From contig JAZRLP010000026.1 in NCBI GenBank assembly GCA_045646905.1, positions 1-64,000 on the forward strand: a stretch of DNA of 64,000 bases, in the 5' to 3' direction. The stretch's first letter is position 1. Every line of letters begins with the position of its first letter. This stretch comes from RGIG4079 sp045646905. GTDB lineage: Bacteria; Bacteroidota; Bacteroidia; Bacteroidales; Muribaculaceae. The notes beneath the pieces are model-generated. The model was not told the origin of the DNA. It did not search any database and was given only the letters and a program-made list of their open reading frames with translations. The position numbers were made by a program, and so were the translations under genes. Of the stretch, positions 44,601 through 53,630 are shown piece after piece.

Positions 44601-45518
44601 ATACGAACTTGGAGCAACTTTAGCATTAGCGTCTTGAAGAATGCCTTTTCCCCAAAGGTCGCCCGAAACTCCAAGGAAGTCAGTAGGTAATTTTGTAATA
44701 CTTGTATTTGCTTTATGATAATATTTATTAGCCCAATCTATCGACCTTGCAGGATAGTTGGGGTTGGGAGTATTTGATGTTGGTGGAAAATACTCATAAT
44801 TAGATAAATCTGATATTGACGACCCTGTTAATTTTCCATCGCTTTCGTTTATTAAACGACGATAGAAAGGATAGCTTGCACGTCCGGTGTCGTTCATTTT
44901 TGACAATTTAGGAGTAAAGTCCATCAATTCGCCATAATTTTTAGCAGCTTTATATACTGCATAACCTTGTACGAAATGAGTGCCAGGAGTATTTCCCCAT
45001 CCGTTCATTCCATCGTTCCACATATGCACAAGATTACCAGCCCAGTCTTGAGCCATTGCACCCGAACCAGTTTCAGCGCCTTTAAATGTAAATGCAAAAT
45101 TAGGATTATTTATACCATCGGCATACCCCACACCATATGATTTTGTAGGAGCTGTTCTACCCGACTCCCCTGTCACAGTGTTCCACCAATAGATATAATT
45201 TTCAGCAGGGTTAATCCAATAAACAACCCCCATCGACACCCCAAATTGGCGCACCATTTGAGCCGTAGCAAGGGTATAAGAATAGTTGCTTTGTTGATAT
45301 GCATGACTCGTTTCTGCTAACGGCCAGTTAATATCTGTATAATTAGCATCTTCTTCGGTGTAAGTGATACCATACAATGGATTTGTTGATCGCGAATGTT
45401 TACTGAATGTGTAGTTTTTTACCTCAATGCTATAATCATTGGTCTCCGCCTGTATTTGTAGCGCTCCCAGTGTGGCAATTATCGCAAGGGTTACTGCACT
45501 TGTTATAAGTTTTCTCAT
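41379..45518 (-). CDS. T9SS type A sorting-domain protein, large secreted/surface protein
   Basis: A 1379-aa protein with a signal peptide (MRKLITSAVTLAIIATLGALQIQA). The N-terminal 500 residues are Trp/Tyr-rich with no enzyme motif recognised. Residues about 555-720 contain fibronectin-like strands (VHTLTWTPQTYDRETMHTYE, VWYRKK). The C-terminus is a type IX secretion sorting domain: LYPNPVGSFVTIEAP, VKIFSMDGQLVKVV, NVEELPQGVYIVNT, MMIKL. It is therefore expected to be exported through the T9SS and anchored to the surface or released. A paralogue of the same layout starts at 60723. Function unknown; an adhesin or matrix protein is possible. Confidence 0.85.
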   Translation of the reverse strand: MRKLITSAVTLAIIATLGALQIQAETNDYSIEVKNYTFSKHSRSTNPLYGITYTEEDANYTDINWPLAETSHAYQQSNYSYTLATAQMVRQFGVSMGVVYWINPAENYIYWWNTVTGESGRTAPTKSYGVGYADGINNPNFAFTFKGAETGSGAMAQDWAGNLVHMWNDGMNGWGNTPGTHFVQGYAVYKAAKNYGELMDFTPKLSKMNDTGRASYPFYRRLINESDGKLTGSSISDLSNYEYFPPTSNTPNPNYPARSIDWANKYYHKANTSITKLPTDFLGVSGDLWGKGILQDANAKVAPSSYYNGYSTGQIFHACDTIVYGNMFADGQYTNWYLNYTLTVGNRTSPEYYPSKTLWKNTSVANHWHPRDYAFENAATEYFFMESDVLEYFWSIPFAGLAEYDISDRTTNKWHGYVDDLNYSSYIGTTTTNRTKSDQMSSPEVDSIKGTRVIVHNYWLQWMPTDISDTDNDATKRNGSIIIQYSKYDGGLNASTPVFTGDPTRTYAPIGYTYGWAETKASTNKPAPTPNFPVKFQNTTVSSWNELERVNDNVFGLYTHVPGRGFAKYFITAVKPNNAVSNLQISQSWNANGDPVHTLTWTPQTYDRETMHTYEVWYRKKKVGTSSYEDKKTIGGTSRDVWMLAGKASVKYKGAADSTKVVTSGSKTYTIPNATFYNSYEGCKFEFVAPRGDNGDGTKYDRTYEYLVIPVYDASAHRGTESGVISINAVAAPSKIYGNLYQVTEKNANGETLYGFSIRLDPYFLPGAQGSTEAKRLIITSAGGEEGSNKLKDAVSVTLADGTPLTPLDGITFQSTSSGGTTTHGAYALSIDITGKVGADGKLPSIIWHNVNPDLEFQLAAHIESTSTYQYSGTGNLSTTLYVPDLVWSTTPADFYKLVGDYESLTGNDDMPIGSFRRIDPVTNALDESPSNPVSFKNANYYGTRGSVLKPVYVTDEVLGKKNQETGKYENAGWRVAYGIYITDENGNDFTKAQLEDQLHSAAYAECYSNISDVICDAIGMKVEYAEEVAEDGRIRKVYCPTQKTYKAKVDVVYRRMDADGNADGLEIVKTTYTDIVIGSTTLPELGVKNTTNNTVLGALYQRSGSHFYYNSNTEEGYYPFYYDAAMLFNWDEYNSLNRYMGYYGASKAVCYGHYENPEHNPNTWVQYHAGSILTDDQVNSLNGSNAALTNGTIGYDGSNNWSALAIQNNQVPMLIHYVHGANTPLASTEEAVSKIKFDVTLTAEYPIVNYSNLNAGIMIAEDPATYDIPLNAGSMNVMTVPTQLSDMYVNTASVTTGVEGILTNACGGWQLYPNPVGSFVTIEAPMLINDVKIFSMDGQLVKVVKGVKDTTVKINVEELPQGVYIVNTLGVAKMMIKL

Positions 45519-45842
45519 CTTTTGAATAGTAGTTTTATGTTGTTTAAGTTTTTATTCGACAAAAATGAATGCGTAAAATTAGTATGAACTTATTTCCTCT
45601 GAAATTATAATATACCGACAACCCTTTACAATGCATAATTTTGGTTAATTTTATCTATCTTCCTCTATACTCTCGTTAATGCACTTAACTTTTTTTGTTT
45701 TCCTGTAGTTTCATCCCAAAATCACTTCCGTTAATCTCTAAAATTAGACATCTCGACTATTTTATAAATAGTACAATTAACCTATACCAACGACAAAAAA
45801 ATGCAAATAAACCTCAATATATCATTGATTTTCGAGATTAAA

Positions 45843-45874
45843 TTTGCTAATACGCATAAATTGCACTACCTTTG
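45843..45874 (+). promoter_or_regulatory. Promoter of metK
   Basis: TTTG (45843-45846), 20 bp, TACCTTTG (45867-45874), an exact consensus. The transcript would begin just before the palindrome TGGATTTAAATCCA and the riboswitch, leaving a leader of about 180 nt. Confidence 0.8.
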
Positions 45875-45891
45875 CACTGGATTTAAATCCA

Positions 45892-45941
45892 TCGTGGAAA
45901 AATTTGGCTGCTTGCAACCACATAAAAAAATGCTAAAACCG
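45892..45941 (+). promoter_or_regulatory. SAM-II (SAM_alpha)-like riboswitch upstream of metK
   Basis: GTGG (45894-45897) pairs with CCAC (45918-45921) around an A/U- then G/C-containing loop ending in TTGCAA. It is followed by an A-rich linker and the conserved GCTAAAA (45932-45938). Order and motifs (short P1, loop with UUGCAA, A-rich connector, GCUAAA) match the SAM-II pseudoknot as known from metX/metA/metK leaders. SAM is the product of the downstream gene, so feedback control is expected. Confidence 0.72.
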
Positions 45942-45988
45942 CGCACAACACACTATTTATGTTTTTAATAGTTTGTGGCTTTAGTTGA

Positions 45989-46027
45989 GGCTGTCGGCAA
46001 GCAAATGTTGCACGATAGCTTTTTTTT
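45989..46027 (+). terminator. Terminator in the metK leader (expression platform)
   Basis: GCTGTCG (45990-45996) pairs with CGATAGC (46013-46019), with GGCAAGC/GTTGC pairing inside, followed by eight T. It lies after the riboswitch and 33 bp before the metK ATG. GGCTTTAG (45977-45984) can pair with CTAAAACC of the riboswitch 3' part (7 of 8 positions), a possible ligand-dependent alternative fold. Confidence 0.78.
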
Positions 46028-46060
46028 ATTTTGATTATTAATTAAAAACAACTAAAGAAT

Positions 46061-47344
46061 ATGAACTACCTATTTACTTCGGAGTCGGTATCGGAAGGAC
46101 ATCCCGATAAAGTAGCCGACCAAATTTCAGACGCAATTCTTGACGAATTTCTCGCCTACGACCCACAATCAAAAGTGGCATGCGAAACACTTGTAACTAC
46201 TGGACAAGTAGTTATTGCCGGAGAGGTGAAAAGTAAAGCTTACATTGACCTCATGGATGTAACTCGCCGAGTTATCAATGGCATTGGCTATGACCGTAGC
46301 GAATTAAAGTTTGATGGCGATGCATGTGGCGTTCTTTCTGCTCTTCACGAGCAAAGTGCCGATATCAATCGTGGCGTGGAACGCGAAGATCTCGAAAACC
46401 AAGGTGCAGGTGACCAAGGCATGATGTTTGGCTATGCATGTAACGAAACCGATAGCTACATGCCCCTCCCTCTCGACTTGAGTCATAAATTGCTTAAAGA
46501 GCTATCAAACATTCGTCGTGCTGGCGAAGAAATGACCTATTTGCGCCCCGATTCAAAGAGCCAAGTAACAGTAGAATATACTCCCGAGGGCAAGCCTGCT
46601 CGCATTCACACTATCGTAATATCAACACAACACGATGAATTCATCAAACCTTGCGAAGGCAAAAGCCAAGACCAAGCCGATGAAGAAATGCTTGCTATTA
46701 TAAAAAATGATGTAGCAACAATTCTTATTCCTCGCGTGATAGCACAACTTCCCGAAAAGGTTCAAGCACTCTTTGACGACAAATTTATACTCCATGTGAA
46801 CCCCACTGGCAAATTTGTTATTGGTGGTCCTCACGGCGACACTGGATTGACTGGCCGTAAAATCATCGTTGACACTTATGGTGGCCGTGGTGCTCATGGT
46901 GGTGGTGCATTCTCGGGCAAAGACCCCTCAAAAGTTGACCGCTCGGCAGCCTATGCAGCACGCCACATAGCCAAAAACCTCGTAATGGCAGGTGTTGCCG
47001 ATGAAGCACTCGTGCAAGTTGCCTACGCTATTGGTGTTGCAAAACCAGTGAGCCTTTATGTAAACACCAACGGGTCGGCTAAAGTGAATATGAACGACGC
47101 CGAAATCTCGGCAATCGTGAACGACATCTTCGACATGCGCCCATTTGCCATCGAAGAGCGTCTAAAACTCCGTAACCCTATATACCAAGAAACTGCTTCA
47201 TATGGCCACATGGGACGCACCCCTATGACCGTCACCAAAACATTCGCATCAAAATATGAAGGCGAAAAGACCATCGAAGTAGAACTCTTTACTTGGGAAA
47301 AGGGCGACTATGTAGATGTAATTAAAGAAAAGTTTGGCCTTTAA
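46061..47344 (+). CDS. metK: S-adenosylmethionine synthetase
   Basis: MetK makes SAM from methionine and ATP. The 427-aa product has SESVSEGHPDKVADQISDAI at the start, the GAGDQGMMFGYA segment near residue 117, the ATP-loop GGRGAHGGGAFSGKDPSKVD near 270 and the C-terminal YGHMGR. It is slightly longer than E. coli MetK because of Bacteroidota-type insertions. It is preceded by a SAM-II-like riboswitch with a terminator, so it is probably shut down when SAM is abundant. Confidence 0.97.
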   Translation: MNYLFTSESVSEGHPDKVADQISDAILDEFLAYDPQSKVACETLVTTGQVVIAGEVKSKAYIDLMDVTRRVINGIGYDRSELKFDGDACGVLSALHEQSADINRGVEREDLENQGAGDQGMMFGYACNETDSYMPLPLDLSHKLLKELSNIRRAGEEMTYLRPDSKSQVTVEYTPEGKPARIHTIVISTQHDEFIKPCEGKSQDQADEEMLAIIKNDVATILIPRVIAQLPEKVQALFDDKFILHVNPTGKFVIGGPHGDTGLTGRKIIVDTYGGRGAHGGGAFSGKDPSKVDRSAAYAARHIAKNLVMAGVADEALVQVAYAIGVAKPVSLYVNTNGSAKVNMNDAEISAIVNDIFDMRPFAIEERLKLRNPIYQETASYGHMGRTPMTVTKTFASKYEGEKTIEVELFTWEKGDYVDVIKEKFGL

Positions 47345-47650
47345 TTTTTTTTGAGGGAAGTTCTATAAACTCCGTTTTTGAGACATTAGGCATTGAGTAG
47401 AGCAAATGTGTAGCGCAACTTATATAATTGAATAAAAAGTCAATAATATATAATAGCAAATTGCATAATGCTCTCAAAAGGCCTTAACCGAGAGCTAAAG
47501 TTTATCTAAAATGCGGAAATTGTAGAAATTCCCAAAAATTGTTTTGAAAGATAAGGAAAAAGATGTATCTTTGTGCGCTTATTGCATATTTTTCATAAAA
47601 TTGCATTAACGACAAACAATAGAAAAATTAAAAATAAAACACTTAAATAA
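47345..47650 (+). other. Intergenic region between metK and ppiD
   Basis: About 300 bp without a gene. It carries the exact-consensus promoter TTTG (47543-47546), 19 bp, TATCTTTG (47566-47573) for the ppiD-like gene, giving a leader of about 75 nt. No clear terminator for metK was seen; the rest is AT-rich without obvious structure. Confidence 0.6.
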
Positions 47651-49702
47651 ATGGCAACTTTAGAAAAAATCAGAAGCAAGTCAGTATTGCTATTCACTGT
47701 AATTATCGTAGCATTGCTTGCATTCATCCTTGGCGACTTCTTTAATTCAGGTCGCAGTTTATTTGGCAACGGTACAACTGTAGCCAAGATTGGAGATAAC
47801 GAAATTGATGTTCAACTCTATCAACAACGCCTTAACGAAGCAAATCAACAAATGCAAGCTCAAGGTCAACAACAAGACCCTGAAATGATGCAAGCTCAAG
47901 TGCTTCAACAAATGCTCTTCGAATCAATGATGAACGAAGAAATTAATGCCCTTGGCATCGTTGTTACCGACAAAGAACTTGCCGATTTCATCGCTCTCAA
48001 TCCTCAAACAGCTCAAATCATTGATGCAATCAAGAACCCAGGTAAATACAACCTCACTCCCGAAGTTGCAGAACAATTGAAATCTCAACTTGCATCGTTA
48101 GAAAGAGAAACCGAAACTCAAATCAAAGATTTCATCTATGGTTATATGTTCAACGGTCTTCTTGCTGCTAACGAACTTGATGCAAAAGAAGCATACAACG
48201 CTGTAAACCAAAAATTCATTGTTTCATTTACAAGCAAAGAACTCGCTTCGCTTCCCGACGACAAATTCCCTGTTAGCGACGACGAAATCAAAGCTGAATG
48301 GAACAAAAACAAAGGCGTTTATGCATTGGAAAACGAGATGCGTACAATTGATTTCTTCTCTGTGCTTCTCAACCCATCAGCTATCGACAACGCTAATGCC
48401 GACAAAATCGTAAAAGACGCAGTTGCTGCTCTCAACAACTGTAATGGCGTAGAAGCTATCGCTGCCGATGTGAACTTCAACATCAAAAACAAAACTTACG
48501 CACCAAGCCAAATCAAAGATCTTCAACTTAAGAACTTTGTTGACTCAGCAAAAGTGGGTCAAGCTGGTATCGTTTCTAAACTCGACAAAACTTATAGCAT
48601 TGCTAAAATATTGAGTTCAAAAACTGAAATGGACTCTATCAACATTTCAGTTATTCAAGTAGCCGACACTACAGTATTTGACTCAATCATGAAAGCAATC
48701 AATGGTGGTGCAAAAGCAAGCTCTTTCATCAGCAAAGACGATCAAAATATTAAAACTCAAGGTGCCGACAGTGTATGGATCCAACTTTCAACTCCTAACA
48801 CCGATCCTAACTTGAAAGCTAAATTATTGAAAGCTACTGCAGGCCAAAAAATCGTTGTTGACACTGTTGTAAACAACGACCGCCTTCAAGCTATTTATGT
48901 CGTAAACAAAACTACTCCTGCTGTAAAAATCAGCGAAGTAGCAGAAATCACATATGTTGTTGAGCCTTCACAAAAAACAATTGATGACATCAATGGCAAA
49001 TTGAACGAATTCCTTGCTAAAAACACAACTGCCGAAGAATTCGCTAAAAATGCAGCTGAAGCAGGTTACACAATCAGTTCTGCTCGCATTGATGCAACAA
49101 CAAGCCTCATCAATGGTTTCATTCCTGAAACTCGTAGCGTAGTAAAATGGGCGATGAATGCCGACAAAGGCGCAGTATCTATTCCATTTACTAATCGCGA
49201 CAACGATCGTCTCATCGTAGCTGCTGTTACAGGTATCTACAACGACTATATGACTGTTGAAGATCAATCAATCAAAAACGCGCTTACTGAAATCGTTCGC
49301 AACAACAAGAAAGCTGAATCAATCATCAACGACTTCAATAGCAAAGGTGCTAAAGACCTCGCTGGTTATACAGCTCTCACAGGCGACACTATCACTAACG
49401 CAAGTGTAACTTTCAGCAACTCATCGGTTAACACTCTTGGCAACAACGAATTTGCTTTCATCGGCAAAATTTGCGCTGGTCAAAAAGGTCAACTCTTCGC
49501 ACCTTTCAAAACAAACAAAGCAGTTGTTGTAGCCCAAATCACCGACATCACTACCGAAGGTCGTCCTTACAACTTCAAAGAATATAGCGAGCACTACAAA
49601 CAAATCTTTGGTGCTGGTACACTTCTTCGCAACATGTTTGGCATCCTCAAAGGTAATGATACATTTGAGTCAAAAGTACTTGACTTCTACGAAAACAACT
49701 AA
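47651..49702 (+). CDS. PpiD-like periplasmic peptidyl-prolyl isomerase/chaperone
   Basis: A 683-aa membrane-anchored foldase. One N-terminal helix (VLLFTVIIVALLAFILGDFF, about 12-31) is followed by a SurA/PpiD N-like chaperone domain (about 45-200, Gln-rich with LQQMLFESMMNEEINALGIV). A parvulin-like region lies near residues 340-440 but is degenerate, as is usual in the Bacteroidota homologues. It is long and codon-optimised like pckA, suggesting strong expression. It assists folding of exported proteins, which fits the T9SS cargo nearby. It has its own promoter. Confidence 0.88.
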   Translation: MATLEKIRSKSVLLFTVIIVALLAFILGDFFNSGRSLFGNGTTVAKIGDNEIDVQLYQQRLNEANQQMQAQGQQQDPEMMQAQVLQQMLFESMMNEEINALGIVVTDKELADFIALNPQTAQIIDAIKNPGKYNLTPEVAEQLKSQLASLERETETQIKDFIYGYMFNGLLAANELDAKEAYNAVNQKFIVSFTSKELASLPDDKFPVSDDEIKAEWNKNKGVYALENEMRTIDFFSVLLNPSAIDNANADKIVKDAVAALNNCNGVEAIAADVNFNIKNKTYAPSQIKDLQLKNFVDSAKVGQAGIVSKLDKTYSIAKILSSKTEMDSINISVIQVADTTVFDSIMKAINGGAKASSFISKDDQNIKTQGADSVWIQLSTPNTDPNLKAKLLKATAGQKIVVDTVVNNDRLQAIYVVNKTTPAVKISEVAEITYVVEPSQKTIDDINGKLNEFLAKNTTAEEFAKNAAEAGYTISSARIDATTSLINGFIPETRSVVKWAMNADKGAVSIPFTNRDNDRLIVAAVTGIYNDYMTVEDQSIKNALTEIVRNNKKAESIINDFNSKGAKDLAGYTALTGDTITNASVTFSNSSVNTLGNNEFAFIGKICAGQKGQLFAPFKTNKAVVVAQITDITTEGRPYNFKEYSEHYKQIFGAGTLLRNMFGILKGNDTFESKVLDFYENN

Positions 49703-49741
49703 TATTTATTCATCACTCGCTGATGCGTAAAATATAATACA

Positions 49742-49780
49742 AGGGAGTGAGCGTCAAAATAAAGACTCTCGCTCCTTTTT
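49742..49780 (+). terminator. Terminator after ppiD
   Basis: GGGAGTGAGCGTC (from 49743) pairs with mismatches to GACTCTCGCTCC (49764-49775), followed by TTTTTAT. Confidence 0.75.
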
Positions 49781-49863
49781 ATATAAAGGAATATTGAATT
49801 GCACTTCAACGAAATTCCCGAAACATATAATACATCCAACATAACCGGTTTTCATAACGACAA

Positions 49864-50574
49864 ATGTCAACTACTCCATCACTATATTTATTCCCTGTAT
49901 CGCTTGGCGACACCCCATTGGAAAATGTGTTGCCCGCGCACAACATCGCTATTATTCCCACCATTAAATATTTTATTGTTGAGAATATACGATCGGCGCG
50001 TCGTTTTCTTAAGGCCTGCGATCGCTCAATAGATATTGACCAATTGACATTTTTTACACTCAATGAGCACACCGATGCATCGGCAATTCCAGCCATGCTC
50101 GACCCCATGAAACAAGGGCACAGTATGGGTATAATATCAGAAGCCGGATGCCCTGCAATTGCCGACCCAGGCGCTGATGTGGTAGCTATCGCTCAACAAC
50201 GAGGATATAATGTGATACCACTTGTGGGACCATCAAGTATCCTCTTGTCGCTAATGGCTTCGGGATTTAATGGCCAAAGTTTTGCTTTTAATGGCTATCT
50301 ACCCATTGAGCAAGCGGCTCGTAGCGGCAAATTGAAAGAACTTGAACGACGCATTCGTCGCGAGCGCCAAACACAAATCTTCATTGAGACGCCCTATCGC
50401 AACAATAAATTGATTGACGAATTGTCGCATTCACTCCCTGGCGACATGTTGCTATGTGTTGCAAGCGACATCACCGGCCCCAATCAATCGATTATCACTC
50501 GTCCACTTTCTAAATGGAGCAAAGCCACTTATAATTACAATAAAATCCCCACCATTTTCCTCTTGTTCTCATAA
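49864..50574 (+). CDS. RsmI-like tetrapyrrole-methylase-family SAM methyltransferase
   Basis: A 236-aa protein of the RsmI/YraL branch. It shows LYLFPVSLGDTPLENVLPA near residue 5 in place of the usual PTPIGN motif, SEAGCPAIADPGADVV near residue 96, and VPLVGPSSIL-like PLVGPSSILLSLMASG near 117. A later QIFIETPYRNNKL matches the EsPhR region. RsmI 2'-O-methylates C1402 of 16S rRNA; this branch is divergent and may have a different RNA target. It precedes the MBL hydrolase gene by 12 bp. Confidence 0.85.
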   Translation: MSTTPSLYLFPVSLGDTPLENVLPAHNIAIIPTIKYFIVENIRSARRFLKACDRSIDIDQLTFFTLNEHTDASAIPAMLDPMKQGHSMGIISEAGCPAIADPGADVVAIAQQRGYNVIPLVGPSSILLSLMASGFNGQSFAFNGYLPIEQAARSGKLKELERRIRRERQTQIFIETPYRNNKLIDELSHSLPGDMLLCVASDITGPNQSIITRPLSKWSKATYNYNKIPTIFLLFS

Positions 50575-50586
50575 ATCACCATTGAA

Positions 50587-51627
50587 ATGGCAAAGAAACG
50601 CAGACTAAAACCACTTCAAGACCTCCCAGGGTTATTTGACGAGATAAGCGCTCCTTCGACCGAGAAGCGTAGCGCAATAAATTTCGCATCAAATAACACC
50701 GAGCCCGAGATTGCCCAAGAGGAAGTTGAGCAACCTGCAACTCCCATTACACCACTCAAACCGATGGCCAAGCCATCAACCTTGAAATTCATTTCCTTGG
50801 GAAGTGGTAGCAGTGGCAACTGTGCATATCTTGGCGATGACAATTGTGGAATATTGATTGACGCCGGAATTGACAATAACAAAGTGGTGAGCGAACTGGC
50901 ACGCAATGGCATTTCGATGGATCACATCAAAGGCATTTGCATCACCCACGACCATGGCGACCACATACGCTTTGCCTACTCTATCGTGCGACGCTATCGC
51001 CACATAGGCATCTATTGCACCCCTAAAACGCTCAACGGCATTATGCGCCGCCACAACATTTCGCGCCGTTTTAAAGACTACCACCGTCCCTTCTACAAAG
51101 AGATACCTTTTGAAATAGGCAATTTCAAAATCACAGCGTTTGAGGTGTCGCACGATGGCACCGACAATGTGGGCTTCTTCATCGAAAACGGCAATCACAA
51201 ATTTTCTATTGCCACCGACCTTGGTTGCATCACTCCACGAGTAGATTTTTATATGCGCCAAGCCAACTATATAATGATTGAAAGCAACTACGATAAAGAG
51301 ATGCTCACCAATGGCAAATATCCCGAATACCTCAAAGCGCGCATCCTTGCCGACAATGGACACCTCGACAACATTGTCACAGCTCGATATATCGCCGAAA
51401 TTTATAGCGACAAGTTGAGCCACATATTCCTTTGTCACTTGAGCAACGACAACAACACACCCAACATAGCACTCGCCGCCGTAACCTCCCCACTATTCCA
51501 AAAAGGGTACAAAATAGGGGATGGCACCGAGAGCGCACACTCATTTGATGCCGATGTGCAAATCATGCCACTTCCCCGTCATGATTCATCAATACTATAT
51601 GTATTGAGAGACCCTCTAAAATCTTAA
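50587..51627 (+). CDS. MBL-fold metallohydrolase (YycJ/WalJ-like)
   Basis: A 346-aa protein with a basic, disordered N-terminus (about 1-60) before a metallo-beta-lactamase domain: SLGSGSSGNCAYLGDDN near 70, ICITHDHGDHIRFAYSI near 117 (HxHxDH metal site), SHDGTDNVGFFIENGNHKFSIATDLG near 187 in two pieces, and late His in LCHLSNDNNTPN. The WalJ/YycJ family consists of putative 5'-3' exonucleases or DNA-repair hydrolases. The start at 50587 follows the methyltransferase by 12 bp, so they are probably co-transcribed. Confidence 0.87.
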   Translation: MAKKRRLKPLQDLPGLFDEISAPSTEKRSAINFASNNTEPEIAQEEVEQPATPITPLKPMAKPSTLKFISLGSGSSGNCAYLGDDNCGILIDAGIDNNKVVSELARNGISMDHIKGICITHDHGDHIRFAYSIVRRYRHIGIYCTPKTLNGIMRRHNISRRFKDYHRPFYKEIPFEIGNFKITAFEVSHDGTDNVGFFIENGNHKFSIATDLGCITPRVDFYMRQANYIMIESNYDKEMLTNGKYPEYLKARILADNGHLDNIVTARYIAEIYSDKLSHIFLCHLSNDNNTPNIALAAVTSPLFQKGYKIGDGTESAHSFDADVQIMPLPRHDSSILYVLRDPLKS

Positions 51628-51782
51628 TATCTCGCAATTGGGCACACTATTTTTGCGCACCCCTACGGCAAAAAACGCCCTATTTCCAGTTCAGCAAGTC
51701 ACTTGTCAAACCTCATAGTGTTAAAAAATATAAATACGGAAAAATTTCCTTATTTGAATGTGTATATCCCAAATAAAATAAT

Positions 51783-51790
51783 TAACTTTG
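51783..51790 (+). promoter_or_regulatory. Candidate -7 box of pckA
   Basis: TAACTTTG lies 75 bp before the pckA ATG. A TTTG at 51763-51766 is only 16 bp upstream, closer than the usual 19-21 bp. Confidence 0.5.
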
Positions 51791-51865
51791 TACTTGGAAA
51801 TATAGGTGAAATTTGATTTTACTGAAAATTATTATTAACTGTTTATATATTAAAGTCTTACACAA

Positions 51866-53470
51866 ATGAGCAAAATTGATTTAAGCAAGTATGGTATTTC
51901 AGGAACAACTGAAATCGTGTACAACCCTTCTTACGAGCAACTTTACAAAGACGAAACTTGCTCTTGTCTTGAAGGTTATGAAAAAGGTCAAGCTACTGAA
52001 CTTGACACAGTAAATGTAATGACTGGTATCTACACTGGTCGTTCTCCTAAAGATAAATATATCGTAAAAGACGCTACAAGCGAAAACACTGTATGGTGGA
52101 CTTCAGAAGAATATAAAAACGACAACAAGCCTGTAACAACAGAAACTTGGAACACTCTTAAAGACCTCGCTGTTAAAACTCTTTCTAACAAGAAACTTTA
52201 TGTAGTAGATGGTTTCTGCGGTGCTAACATGGCTACTTGCTTGAAAGTGCGCTTCATCGTTGAAGTTGCTTGGCAAGCTCACTTCGTTAAAAACATGTTC
52301 ATCCGTCCTACTGAAGAACAACTTAAAGATTTCGAACCCGACTTCGTTGTTTACAACGCTTCTAAAGCTAAAGTTGAAAACTACAAAGAACTCGGTCTTA
52401 ACTCTGAAACTGCAGTAGTATTCAACCTCACTACTAAAGAACAAGTTATCATCAACACTTGGTATGGTGGTGAAATGAAGAAAGGTCTCTTCTCAATGAT
52501 GAACTACTTCAAACCACTTGAAGGTATCGCTTCAATGCACTGCTCGGCTAACACCGACATGGAAGAAAAGAGCACAGCTATCTTCTTCGGTCTTTCAGGT
52601 ACTGGTAAAACTACTCTTTCAACTGACCCAAAACGTAAACTCATCGGTGACGACGAACACGGTTGGGACGACGAAGGTGTATTCAACTACGAAGGTGGTT
52701 GCTACGCAAAAGTTATCAACCTCGACAAAGAAAGCGAACCCGATATTTACAACGCTATCCGTCGTAACGCACTTCTCGAAAACGTTACTGTTGACGCTGA
52801 AGGCAAAATCGATTTCAACGATAAGAGCGTAACTGAAAACACTCGCGTTAGCTATCCTATCGATCACATCGAAAACATCGTTAAGCCTATCTCTAAAGGC
52901 CCAGCTGCTAAACAAGTTATCTTCCTTTCGGCTGACGCATTCGGTGTACTTCCTCCAGTATCTATCTTGACTCCAGAACAAGCTAAATACTACTTCCTTT
53001 CTGGTTTCACTGCTAAATTGGCAGGCACTGAACGTGGTATCACTGAACCAACTCCAACATTCTCTGCATGTTTCGGCGCTGCATTCCTTTCACTCCACCC
53101 AACTAAATACGGTGAAGAACTCGTGAAGAAAATGGAAGCTAACGGAGCTAAAGCATACTTGGTTAACACTGGTTGGAACGGTACAGGCAAACGTATCTCT
53201 ATCAAAGATACTCGCGGTATCATCGATGCTATCCTTGATGGCTCTATTAACAACGCTCCTACTAAAAAGATCCCTATGTTTGACTTCGAAGTTCCAACTG
53301 AACTTCCAGGCGTAGATCCTAACATCCTCGACCCACGCGACACTTACGCTAACGTTGAAGATTGGAACGTTAAAGCTCAAGACCTCGCTCAACGCTTCAT
53401 CAAAAACTTCGCTAAATTCGAAGGTAACGAAGCAGGTAAAGCACTCGTTGCTGCAGGCCCTCAACTCTAA
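51866..53470 (+). CDS. pckA: Phosphoenolpyruvate carboxykinase (ATP)
   Basis: PckA interconverts oxaloacetate and PEP with ATP/ADP. In gut Bacteroidota it often runs in the CO2-fixing direction on the way to succinate. The 534-aa product has ATP-type motifs: TGIYTGRSPKDKYIVKD near residue 52, NTWYGGEMKKGLFSMMNYF near 198, the kinase loop FGLSGTGKTTLS near 241 and LIGDDEHGWDDEGVFN-like metal segment near 258. Codon use is strongly biased toward GCT/AAC/GAA-type codons, a sign of high expression. It is monocistronic, with a strong terminator. Confidence 0.97.
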   Translation: MSKIDLSKYGISGTTEIVYNPSYEQLYKDETCSCLEGYEKGQATELDTVNVMTGIYTGRSPKDKYIVKDATSENTVWWTSEEYKNDNKPVTTETWNTLKDLAVKTLSNKKLYVVDGFCGANMATCLKVRFIVEVAWQAHFVKNMFIRPTEEQLKDFEPDFVVYNASKAKVENYKELGLNSETAVVFNLTTKEQVIINTWYGGEMKKGLFSMMNYFKPLEGIASMHCSANTDMEEKSTAIFFGLSGTGKTTLSTDPKRKLIGDDEHGWDDEGVFNYEGGCYAKVINLDKESEPDIYNAIRRNALLENVTVDAEGKIDFNDKSVTENTRVSYPIDHIENIVKPISKGPAAKQVIFLSADAFGVLPPVSILTPEQAKYYFLSGFTAKLAGTERGITEPTPTFSACFGAAFLSLHPTKYGEELVKKMEANGAKAYLVNTGWNGTGKRISIKDTRGIIDAILDGSINNAPTKKIPMFDFEVPTELPGVDPNILDPRDTYANVEDWNVKAQDLAQRFIKNFAKFEGNEAGKALVAAGPQL

Positions 53471-53496
53471 TCGAGCATAACAACTCTCAATAACAC

Positions 53497-53536
53497 AAGA
53501 AGATGTTCCACGATGGAACATCTTCTTTTTGTTTTA
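53497..53536 (+). terminator. Terminator after pckA
   Basis: AAGAAGATGTTCCA (53497-53510) pairs perfectly with TGGAACATCTTCTT (53514-53527) around CGA, followed by TTTGTTTT. Confidence 0.92.
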
Positions 53537-53630
53537 CCTATTCAAAAAATATAGGTGTCCGAAAAAAGAGCAAGGTGTAATTTACATCTCATTAAATACA
53601 TAGATTTTATGTATTTTCAATTATTTCGTA

